From NCBI GenBank assembly GCA_003445715.1, contig DMCS01000093.1, positions 1 through 21,201 on the forward strand: a DNA stretch of 21,201 bases, written 5' to 3'. This DNA comes from Candidatus Mesolinea sp. GTDB taxonomy: Bacteria; Chloroflexota; Anaerolineae; Anaerolineales; Anaerolineaceae. The notes under the pieces are model-generated. The model searched no databases and was not told the DNA's origin. It saw nothing but the letters and a program-made list of their open reading frames with translations. Within the stretch, counting starts at the first letter, position 1. Each line of letters starts with the position of its first letter. Positions 15,498 through 21,201 of the stretch are shown here, one piece after another. Both the position numbers and the translations under genes were made by a program.

Positions 15498-16874
15498 TTA
15501 CCGCGGCCAGGAAGCATCAATGGCATCCAGAGCTTCTTGGCGTGTGATTGTGCCGCTGACGTAGTCGGTCATGTATTTCCAGAATGTACCGGCACCTACT
15601 GCGCCCGGCATCATATCTGACCCGTCAAAGCGGAAGGTCGTTGCATCGCGAATTGTCTCTGCGACGCCGCGGGTTACAGGGTCTGCGTACCAATTGAGAT
15701 CAGCGTCATTATGAGCTGAAATGGCTCCACCACTTTCGATCCAAACCTTGAGGGATTCACCAGTGGAGAAGTATTGAATGACAGCACGTACTTCGGGGCG
15801 GTCATTGAATACTGCATAAATATCCCCGGCACCGAGGACGGGTTTGCCGTATTCTTCGTCGATGGGCGGGAAGTAGAAGAAGCTATAATCCACACCAGGA
15901 ACGGCTTCCTCAGGGAAGAAGGTGGTGATGAAGTTACCTTGACGGTTGAAATAGCACTTGGGCGGATCTTCGAACATGGGTTTAGGGGCATCACCAAAGT
16001 TGATCGAGGGTATAGCTTTGCGACCGCCATAGACGTAGGCATCGTTGAACCAAATTGCTTCAATGTAGTCCAGTGCACGGTTGACTTCGGGTGAATTGAA
16101 TTTCAATTCGCCAGCCACCCAAGCATCGTAATTTTCAGGTGAGGTGACACGCAACAATACATCTTCAATCCAGTCTGTCATCGTCCAGCCGGTGGCTGCC
16201 CCAGATTCAATACCAATGCACCAGGGGGTATCGCCGTCATCAGCAATTTCCTGCGTGAGAGCCATCATCTCATCCCAGGTAGTTGGCACGACGTAACCAG
16301 CAGCGTCAAAAGCCTTCTTAGGGTAGAAAACGAAGGACTTGCCATTGGCACGAGCCCAGATACCAGCCACAATTTCACCATCCGGGCCGGTCATCTTGGC
16401 CAGTTCTTGCCAGGCATCGCTATAGTTTTGTTTAATCCAGTCAGGATTAATTAAGGTGTTCATATCAATGGCATAACCCTTTTCCACAGCATATTTAAGC
16501 AAGCCGGGTTGGGGGTAATCCACGATATCAGGTCGGTCTCCACCATCCAGACGAATGTTGATGTTCGCTTCAAACTCCTTGGAGCCTGTGTATTGAATGT
16601 CAATACCGGTTTTGTCTTCGAAAGGTTTGATGGAATCATTGAACACGACCTCGTCCTGATCGGTGAAAGGTCCTGCCATGGTAACCACAGTCCCTTTATA
16701 CATACCAGCGTATGCATTTGCTAATTCCTGACCTTGTGGCAAGGGAGCAACTGCTTCACCGCCGGTTTCCTCAGGGGCTGCCGTCGGGGTAGCACCACCG
16801 CAGGCTGCCAAGACAATGCTGGCAACAAGCAGAACTGCGATGCTAGCCCAAATTACACTTTTCTTTGTTTTCAT
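15498..16874 (-). CDS. Sugar ABC transporter substrate-binding lipoprotein, AglE-like
   Basis: Captures the sugar outside the membrane and hands it to the permeases. 458 residues. The signal peptide has Lys-rich start MKTKK, a hydrophobic core and lipobox LAAC with Cys25 as lipidated residue, followed by a Thr/Ala/Pro/Glu-rich linker (about 26-45). The mature part is a family 1 binding protein: TGIDIQYTGSKEFEANINIRL and RPDIVDYPQPGLLKYAVEKG in the first lobe, and GDIYAVFNDRPEVRAVIQYF in the second. AAAGGAG precedes the ATG. It lies 54 bases downstream of the LacI-type gene and is the first transporter gene of the run. The long, AglE-like form and the enzyme neighbours suggest an alpha-glucoside ligand. 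Confidence 0.93.
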   Translation of the reverse strand: MKTKKSVIWASIAVLLVASIVLAACGGATPTAAPEETGGEAVAPLPQGQELANAYAGMYKGTVVTMAGPFTDQDEVVFNDSIKPFEDKTGIDIQYTGSKEFEANINIRLDGGDRPDIVDYPQPGLLKYAVEKGYAIDMNTLINPDWIKQNYSDAWQELAKMTGPDGEIVAGIWARANGKSFVFYPKKAFDAAGYVVPTTWDEMMALTQEIADDGDTPWCIGIESGAATGWTMTDWIEDVLLRVTSPENYDAWVAGELKFNSPEVNRALDYIEAIWFNDAYVYGGRKAIPSINFGDAPKPMFEDPPKCYFNRQGNFITTFFPEEAVPGVDYSFFYFPPIDEEYGKPVLGAGDIYAVFNDRPEVRAVIQYFSTGESLKVWIESGGAISAHNDADLNWYADPVTRGVAETIRDATTFRFDGSDMMPGAVGAGTFWKYMTDYVSGTITRQEALDAIDASWPR

Positions 16875-16928
16875 AGTTTCTCCTTTTACTATTTTTAAGG
16901 TTAAATACAGAATGGGACGTTTTTCTCT

Positions 16929-17981
16929 TCAATAGGTCGTGATATGGCTCCTTTCTATCATCCGCGTTGAATCTCGGATGATTAATTGCGTTGGAATGTT
17001 GATCGTACGGCTAAAGGGAGTTTCTCCCTTCAACAACTGCATCAGGAGATAGCAACTTTCTTCAGCGATCTCCTTTGCGGGGGTATGCACAGTGGTCAGT
17101 TTGGGATAATAAAATGCAGCCTCGGGGATATCATCAAACCCCACAAGCGAGATATCCTCGGGGACTGAAAGCCCGGCTTCATGGATGGCAGCTAATGCCC
17201 CAAGGGCGACGTTATCACTAGCCACGAAAATCGCAGAAAAACGGGGGTATTCTGTCAAAAGGTCTTTCATTTGGGTATAGCCGCTGGCAGCATCAAAGTC
17301 AGCTATGCGGATCAGGCTCTCATCTAAGGCGATGTCAGCCGCTTTAAGTGCATCGCGATAGCCTTCTAAACGCTGGCTTGCAGAACTGTAAGCTGTGGCT
17401 GCGTTGGTGATACAAGCTATTTGGTGATGACCTAACTCAATGAGATAGTCAACCGCCAGCTTTGCGCTGGAGCGGTTATCGATATCCACATACGGAAGGT
17501 TGCAACCAGGAATCTGCCCCATGAGCACACAAGGGATCCCCAACTGTTCTAAGGCATTCAATCCCGGGTCATCAAAACGAGGGGTGAGAATAATCATCCC
17601 ATCAATATGCTTAGCGTGGGAAAGTTGGAGATATGTTTGCATTTGCTGGCCGGGCTCAACCCATTCGATCAACAGTCCGAGTTGCTCTTGTTTGACGATA
17701 TCAAGCAGCCCGCCAATAATTTGAGGGAGGAAGTTGTCCGATGCAATATAACGGGGGCTACGGGTCATGATGAGCCCAATGGTATTAGATTGATTTGAAG
17801 CTAAGGCTCTTGCGGAAGCGTTGGGATAATAACCTAACTTTTCGGCTGCCTCTCTTACTCTTTGGCGCGTCTCTGGACGGATTCGGGATTGCTTGTCCTC
17901 GCTATAAACAAACGACACTGTAGAGCGTGAAACCCCTGCTAATTCTGCGACATCGAAACTAGTTACTCTTTTGTTGTTCAC
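16929..17981 (-). CDS. LacI-family transcriptional regulator of the alpha-glucoside locus
   Basis: 350 residues from GTG at 17981, chosen because AAAGG lies 6 bases upstream; an earlier in-frame GTG (18011) lacks a ribosome binding site. The helix-turn-helix is TSFDVAELAGVSRSTVSFVY (about 7-26), followed by the hinge helix YPNASARALASNQSNTIGLI that inserts into the operator centre. The rest is a periplasmic-binding-protein-like sensor domain with GMIILTPR, AIFVASDNVALGALAAIHEAGLSVPEDISLVGFDD and LTTVHTPAKEIAEE, typical of the GalR/LacI group. It is the first gene of the sugar run and probably represses it, including itself, until the sugar or a derivative binds. Confidence 0.94.
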   Translation of the reverse strand: MNNKRVTSFDVAELAGVSRSTVSFVYSEDKQSRIRPETRQRVREAAEKLGYYPNASARALASNQSNTIGLIMTRSPRYIASDNFLPQIIGGLLDIVKQEQLGLLIEWVEPGQQMQTYLQLSHAKHIDGMIILTPRFDDPGLNALEQLGIPCVLMGQIPGCNLPYVDIDNRSSAKLAVDYLIELGHHQIACITNAATAYSSASQRLEGYRDALKAADIALDESLIRIADFDAASGYTQMKDLLTEYPRFSAIFVASDNVALGALAAIHEAGLSVPEDISLVGFDDIPEAAFYYPKLTTVHTPAKEIAEESCYLLMQLLKGETPFSRTINIPTQLIIRDSTRMIERSHITTY

Positions 17982-18004
17982 GGAACGCCTTTGTAAAGAG
18001 ATTA

Positions 18005-18018
18005 TTAACACGCGTTAA
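18005..18018. promoter_or_regulatory. Candidate operator palindrome overlapping the LacI-gene transcription start
   Basis: TTAACACGCGTTAA consists of perfect arms TTAAC/GTTAA around a 4-base CG-containing centre, the size and central-CG style of LacI-family operators. It lies about 12 bases downstream of the -10 box, near +5 to +18, where a bound repressor would block RNA polymerase. Confidence 0.5.
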
Positions 18019-18029
18019 ACTACAATGAA

Positions 18030-18056
18030 ATTATAACATATTTAAATGAGAGTCAA
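18030..18056 (-). promoter_or_regulatory. Candidate promoter of the alpha-glucoside locus
   Basis: Minus strand TTGACT (18051-18056) and TATAAT (18030-18035) are near-perfect -35 and -10 hexamers, with a short 15-bp spacer. The start of transcription would fall near 18023, about 42 bases before the GTG of the regulator. The short spacer may weaken it. Confidence 0.6.
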
Positions 18057-18142
18057 TACCATTTTCTCCGACTATTTATCCATTTTGGGGCAATTGTTTA
18101 ATGAATATGAAAGGAAAAGGGCAATTAATCAAGCTTAGAAAT

Positions 18143-19213
18143 TTACACTGCGACTTTTATGCCCTTTTCGGCAGTAACTTTGCCTACTTGCCACAAAGCG
18201 ATTTTAGCGAGCTGGGCGGCTTCCGCGAAGGCAGCTGCCTTTTCAGGTGGAACTGCTAAAAGCAGCCCGCCGCTGGTTTGCGGGTCAAAGAGCAGCATGC
18301 GCTTAATCTCACTAATCGCGGGGTCAAATGTGATATGGGGTTCAAAGTAAAGCCGGTTATCGAAAGCGCCACCAGGGAAGGTGCCCATCTCAGCATATTT
18401 TCTTGCACTATGAATGAGGGGGAGTGCGTGCCAGTAAAAAGTAATTCCGCAGCCAGAAGCTTCAACCATTTCTGAAGCATGCCCCAGTAAGCTGAAGCCG
18501 GTCACGTCCGTTCCGGCGTATAAACCAAATTTTATAGCAAGTTCGGAAGCATCGCGGTTGAGCTGCTTCATCCACCCGGTGACCTCTCGCAGCTCTTCGG
18601 GCGTGAGCAGCCCACGCTTGTGGGCTGTAGTCGCCACTCCGAAGCCTAAAGGCTTTGATAGGAACAGTTTATCCCCTGGTTTCAAGCCGCCTTTCGTAAG
18701 CATTGCTTGTGGGTCGACCAAACCAAGAACTACTAAGCCAAATTTAGGTTCTTTATCCTGGATGGTATGACCTCCAGCAATGACTACGCCGGCTTCCTTG
18801 GCTTTTTCTGCAGCCCCGCGTATGATTGCGCTGGATATTTCGACAGGTAGATTAGGGGGCAGGGCAGCAATATTAAGCGCCAGGAAAGGCTTGCCGCCCA
18901 TGGCGTAAACATCTGAGAGGCTGTTGGCAGCGGCGATAGCGCCATAATCGTAAGGGTCATCCACCACTGGAGTGAAGAAGTCGGTGGTAGCAACCAGCGC
19001 GTTATGCTCGTCCAGTTTCCAGATGGCAGCATCATCGGCCAAATCCAAACCTACCAGCAGATCTGGGTAATCTTCTGGTTGGAATATCGAGGCAAGGGGG
19101 CGCAGCACCTGCGCCAGCGTCTCCGCGTTCAGCTTAGAAGCTCAGCCAGCGCAGCTGGAGAGTGCTGTCAGCCGAATCTGTTTGCCCGAGTTAGGCAGGT
19201 CAGTTTCACTCAT
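18143..19213 (-). CDS. selD: Selenide, water dikinase SelD containing selenocysteine (UGA at codon 24)
   Basis: Makes selenophosphate from selenide and ATP, the selenium donor for selenocysteine synthesis. From ATG at 19213 the frame reads IRLTALSSCAG, then TGA at 19144-19142, then ASKLNAETLAQVLRPL and on to the end at 18143 without a shift. SelD enzymes have Cys or Sec at exactly this place, followed three residues later by a catalytic Lys (here Sec24 and Lys27), so TGA is read as selenocysteine. Without this, a gene caller would begin at the GTG at 19108 and lose the active site. 356 residues including Sec, normal length. DLADDAAIW, VIAGGHTIQDKEPKFGL, GTDVTGFSLLGHASEM and LLFDPQTSGGLLLAV are SelD marks. 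An in-frame TTG at 19219, five bases after AGGT, is an alternative start. It lies 49 bases after the esterase gene. Confidence 0.93.
19099..19115 (-). promoter_or_regulatory. Candidate bacterial SECIS hairpin in selD
   Basis: The mRNA has GGCGCAG-GUG-CUGCGCC, a perfect 7-bp stem with a G-starting loop, beginning 27 bases after the UGA. Opening the top pair gives a GGUGC loop, like the GGU apical loop needed for SelB binding. The loop G is 34 bases past the UGA, within the range described for bacterial SECIS elements. A second, weaker GCG-GAGA-CGC hairpin lies closer to the UGA. Confidence 0.55.
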
Positions 19214-19262
19214 GCTCAAATTTTACCTGAAACAGGTCCTCTGATCCCAATCGATGAGCCAT

Positions 19263-20045
19263 TTATGCCTGGGTTTGGTTGGCGGGTTTCACATAAAGGT
19301 CCAAAAAAGCGGCGATCTGGCTGTTCCAAAAATGCCAATCGTGGATACCTGGTTCTTCCACGTAAGCCAGAGAGATACCAGCAGCTCGGGCTTTGTGGAC
19401 AAATGCGCGGTTAGCCTCTATGAGGAAATCTTGCAAACCGCAAGCTGCATAAAGCGCCGGGTAACGTTCGGGGTCTTTGGCAGCTATATCCGGCCAAGTG
19501 AGCGGGTCATTGCTGCTGCCAGGGAATTTGCTTAGGTCACCAAACACCAGGCTAAATTCTTTCAACCGCTCTTCATCCACAAATTCACCCTCAAAGCTGA
19601 GCGCCAGCGCCCCGGAAAAACTACCTGCTACAGAGTAAAGATCGGGGCGCAAGAAGCCTGCCTTAAAAGCACCATATCCGCCCATCGAGAGGCCGGCAAT
19701 CAGGGTGTTTTCCCGCTCCAAATTGAGGTGAAAAACCGCCTTGAGATACGCAGGCAGCTCTTCGGTCAGATAGGTAAAGTATGCTTGACCGTTCTGCATA
19801 TCTGCGTACATGCTGCGGCCGCCATCCGGCATCACCACAACAAGGTCGCGTTCACGCGCTAAGATTTCGATATTGGTATAACGCTGCCAAGCACTGGCAT
19901 CATCGGAAAGCCCATGCAGCAAATACAAGACTTTATAACTCTCCAGCGGCTTATCTTTCAAGTGGTAGGGGCTGGGCATAATCATATAAAGGGGAAGGCT
20001 TACTTTGACACACTCCGAAGTGTGATCGATACGAAAAAGTGCCAT
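19263..20045 (-). CDS. Alpha/beta-hydrolase esterase (esterase D/tributyrin esterase family)
   Basis: 260 residues from ATG at 20045, preferred over the extension to 20105 because GAGAGGA lies six bases upstream and the family's N-terminus begins near ALFRIDHTSECVKVSLPLYM. Motifs: YLLHGLSDDASAWQRYTNIE (oxyanion region), VVVMPDGGRSMYAD, the nucleophile elbow GLSMGGYGAFKAG (Ser120), CGLQDFLIEAN (Asp206) and PGIHDWHFWN (His235), a complete triad. No signal peptide, so cytosolic. Relatives act on short-chain acyl esters, S-formylglutathione, or acetylated sugars; which applies here is not decidable. It is upstream of selD on the same strand and probably in one transcript with it, with no evident functional link. 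Confidence 0.9.
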   Translation of the reverse strand: MALFRIDHTSECVKVSLPLYMIMPSPYHLKDKPLESYKVLYLLHGLSDDASAWQRYTNIEILARERDLVVVMPDGGRSMYADMQNGQAYFTYLTEELPAYLKAVFHLNLERENTLIAGLSMGGYGAFKAGFLRPDLYSVAGSFSGALALSFEGEFVDEERLKEFSLVFGDLSKFPGSSNDPLTWPDIAAKDPERYPALYAACGLQDFLIEANRAFVHKARAAGISLAYVEEPGIHDWHFWNSQIAAFLDLYVKPANQTQA

Positions 20046-20116
20046 AACATTTCCTCTCAAGTAAAATCTCATTGAAGCATGCGTTATAAAAAACAGCTGC
20101 TTCAAATGGCTAAATA

Positions 20117-20122
20117 ATTATA
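20117..20122 (-). promoter_or_regulatory. Candidate -10 box of the esterase-selD unit
   Basis: Exact TATAAT on the minus strand, 71 bases upstream of the esterase ATG, within the 171-base divergent gap shared with the plus-strand gene. No good -35 is seen at 16-18 bp. Confidence 0.35.
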
Positions 20123-20169
20123 CGCTGGGTTTTTTCACCTATCCTCCACAGTTTCCCCGTTTGATATGA

Positions 20170-20178
20170 TGCTATAAT
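20170..20178 (+). promoter_or_regulatory. Candidate extended -10 promoter of the small plus-strand gene
   Basis: TGCTATAAT combines the TGn extension with an exact -10 hexamer, 39 bases before the ATG at 20217. No conserved -35 is present 17 bp upstream (AGTTTC), which extended -10 promoters can do without. Confidence 0.5.
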
Positions 20179-20216
20179 AAGAAAGTTGCAATTGCCTGTG
20201 ATTTAAGGAGGTAGAA

Positions 20217-20630
20217 ATGCCATTTTCAGACGATGTTTCCCATTACGCTTCCGTAGTCTCCTGGAAGCTCAAACAACAAGGTCAAATTATCAACCTGCAA
20301 GGTCAAATCCATGAACTGGAGAGCCAAATCGGTGTTCAGAAGACTGTTTTAGGTGATTTGACCTACAAGCTGTTCATGGATGGCGCATTGATAGACGAAG
20401 CCATCCGCCCCACCTGCGAGAAGATTAAAAGCCTATACGCCCAAAAAGAGGAAAAACAAAAAGAGCTCGAAATTATCCGCGGGCAAAAGCCACCCCAGCG
20501 GCCTGAGCAAACAGCTGAACATACTCCAGCCGCAACCCCTACCGCTGTGGAGGAAGTCCAGCCGAGCGAGCCTACTCCAGAGCCACCAGCCCCGCCAGAA
20601 GAAAATAAGCCTCAAGAACCAGCTGCTTAG
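20217..20630 (+). CDS. Hypothetical coiled-coil protein with proline/glutamate-rich tail
   Basis: 137 residues; the only plus-strand gene. AGGAGG five bases before the ATG is the strongest ribosome binding site in this half of the window. Residues about 15-90 are predicted helical coiled coil (QQGQIINLQGQIHELESQIG and EKIKSLYAQKEEKQKELEII). Residues about 92-137 are low-complexity, rich in Pro, Glu, Ala and Thr. No signal peptide, membrane helix or cysteine-rich motif beyond one Cys. I do not recognise the family. The architecture suits a cytosolic scaffold or an assembly/adaptor protein. A hairpin with a T-tract follows 35 bases after the stop, so it appears monocistronic. Confidence 0.85.
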   Translation: MPFSDDVSHYASVVSWKLKQQGQIINLQGQIHELESQIGVQKTVLGDLTYKLFMDGALIDEAIRPTCEKIKSLYAQKEEKQKELEIIRGQKPPQRPEQTAEHTPAATPTAVEEVQPSEPTPEPPAPPEENKPQEPAA

Positions 20631-20664
20631 CCAGCTGTAGAACGGCATTTATGCAATGTGCATC

Positions 20665-20704
20665 AAGAGGATGAGTCCAGAGAGGGCTTATCCTCTTGGC
20701 TTTT
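20665..20704 (+). terminator. Rho-independent terminator of the plus-strand gene
   Basis: AAGAGGATGAG (20665-20675) pairs with CTTATCCTCTT (20687-20697) in an 11-bp stem with one G-U pair and an 11-base loop, followed by GGCTTTT. It lies between two convergent genes; the T-tract serves only the plus strand. Confidence 0.7.
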
Positions 20705-20719
20705 AATTCAAGGTAAATA

Positions 20720-21201
20720 TTAAGCTGGGGTGGTTTCCGTATCCAGCCCAGGAATTCTGGTTTTCCGCTCTAACCATTTGAGCAAAGCATCAAGGAGAAA
20801 AACCATTACCAGGTAAATGATTGCCACCGCGATGTAGCTTCCGATGGGATTATAGGTGATTGTGGCAGCCCGCTTAGCTTTAGCCATGAGGTCTTGCACG
20901 GCGATCAAGAACACAACCGCCGTGGTTTTAAGCAGTGAAATGGGTTCATTGGACCAAGCCGGCAGGGCTAACCGTAATGCTTGGGGGAGGATCACGAGCT
21001 GAATCGTCTGCCAGCGCGAGAGCCCAATCGAGCGCCCCGCCATCATCTGTGAATCGCCAATAGCTTGAATAGCGCCGCGCAGGTATTCGGCTTGGTAAGC
21101 CGCGCTATTCAACCCTAGAGCTAGATAAGCCGAAAGAGTCTGGGAAAGGGTCAGCCCCAATGAAGGCAAGCCATAATAAATCAGGAAGAGCTGCACAAGC
21201 A
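20720..21201 (-). CDS. Polar amino-acid ABC transporter permease, HisM/GlnP family (5' end outside window)
   Basis: Membrane subunit of a PAAT-type importer. The visible 160 residues start within the family motif LVQLFLIYYGLPSLG and run to the stop at 20720; the frame stays open to the right edge, so the N-terminal helices are missing from the window. Three membrane segments are visible, and the EAA loop reads EYLRGAIQAIGDSQMMAGRSIGL, continuing with QTIQLVILPQALRLALPAWSNEPISLLKTTAV, very typical for this family. The end ERKTRIPG precedes a short tail. Its binding protein and ATPase would be encoded nearby, probably to the right (upstream). Confidence 0.93.
   Translation of the reverse strand, partial: LVQLFLIYYGLPSLGLTLSQTLSAYLALGLNSAAYQAEYLRGAIQAIGDSQMMAGRSIGLSRWQTIQLVILPQALRLALPAWSNEPISLLKTTAVVFLIAVQDLMAKAKRAATITYNPIGSYIAVAIIYLVMVFLLDALLKWLERKTRIPGLDTETTPA

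Noticed and set aside
19119..19137. GCG-GAGA-CGC hairpin as the selD SECIS
   Set aside because: The stem has only three firm pairs before mismatches; the 7-bp hairpin at 19099-19115 is better placed and stronger, though the nearer one was noted.
20161..20166. TTGATA as -35 of the small plus-strand gene
   Set aside because: It is only six bases from the -10 hexamer, too close to act as a -35.
1..21201. CRISPR array, tRNA or rRNA genes, prophage or defence island
   Set aside because: No regularly spaced direct repeats, tRNA cloverleaf or rRNA sequence was recognised, and all larger genes have ordinary metabolic, transport or regulatory identities.

Overview
This window looks like an ordinary chromosomal stretch of an anaerobic or microaerobic bacterium, most likely a member of the Anaerolineae (Chloroflexota). 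The assignment is an inference. It rests on moderate GC, an Agl-type alpha-glucoside transporter, a large MalT/AfsR-like regulator with a C-terminal BTAD, bacterial-type lipoprotein and Shine-Dalgarno signals, and a selenocysteine-dependent SelD. No rRNA, tRNA, CRISPR array or prophage was seen. All genes but one lie on the minus strand.

Layout from left to right. (1) 1-37: first codons of hypA, cut by the window edge. (2) 76-419: a non-coding, MITE-like element with 15-bp terminal inverted repeats and a REP-like palindrome. (3) 489-3695: a large ATPase/TPR/BTAD regulator broken by one in-frame TAA. (4) 3826-5049: a sulfotransferase-family protein. (5) 5138-8428: a unit running P1-family (NylC/DmpA-like) peptidase, small TTG-start protein, coaX, coaBC; the last two overlap by ATGA. 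(6) 8528-17981: an alpha-glucoside/sucrose locus transcribed in the order LacI-type regulator, binding lipoprotein, MalF-like permease, MalG-like permease, trehalose synthase, ROK fructokinase, amylosucrase. (7) 18143-19213: selD, whose true start lies upstream of a UGA selenocysteine codon, preceded by an esterase (19263-20045). (8) 20217-20630: the only plus-strand gene, a small coiled-coil/proline-rich protein. (9) 20720-21201: 3' part of a polar amino-acid ABC permease.

How the sugar locus could work (inference from families): the lipoprotein and two permeases import an alpha-glucoside such as sucrose, trehalose or maltose. Amylosucrase moves the glucose of sucrose onto an alpha-1,4-glucan and releases fructose, which the fructokinase phosphorylates. 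Trehalose synthase interconverts maltose and trehalose. No ABC ATPase is encoded here, so a shared MalK/MsmK-type ATPase from elsewhere would be needed. The LacI-type gene has a -35/-10 pair with a 14-bp palindrome just downstream of the expected start site, which suggests autorepression of the whole run. Two intercistronic hairpins, after the binding-protein gene and before the enzyme genes, could set different expression levels.

The clearest hidden feature is the Sec-containing SelD with a candidate bacterial SECIS hairpin; conventional gene calling would start it about 35 codons late. I found no convincing wholly new defence or mobile system.
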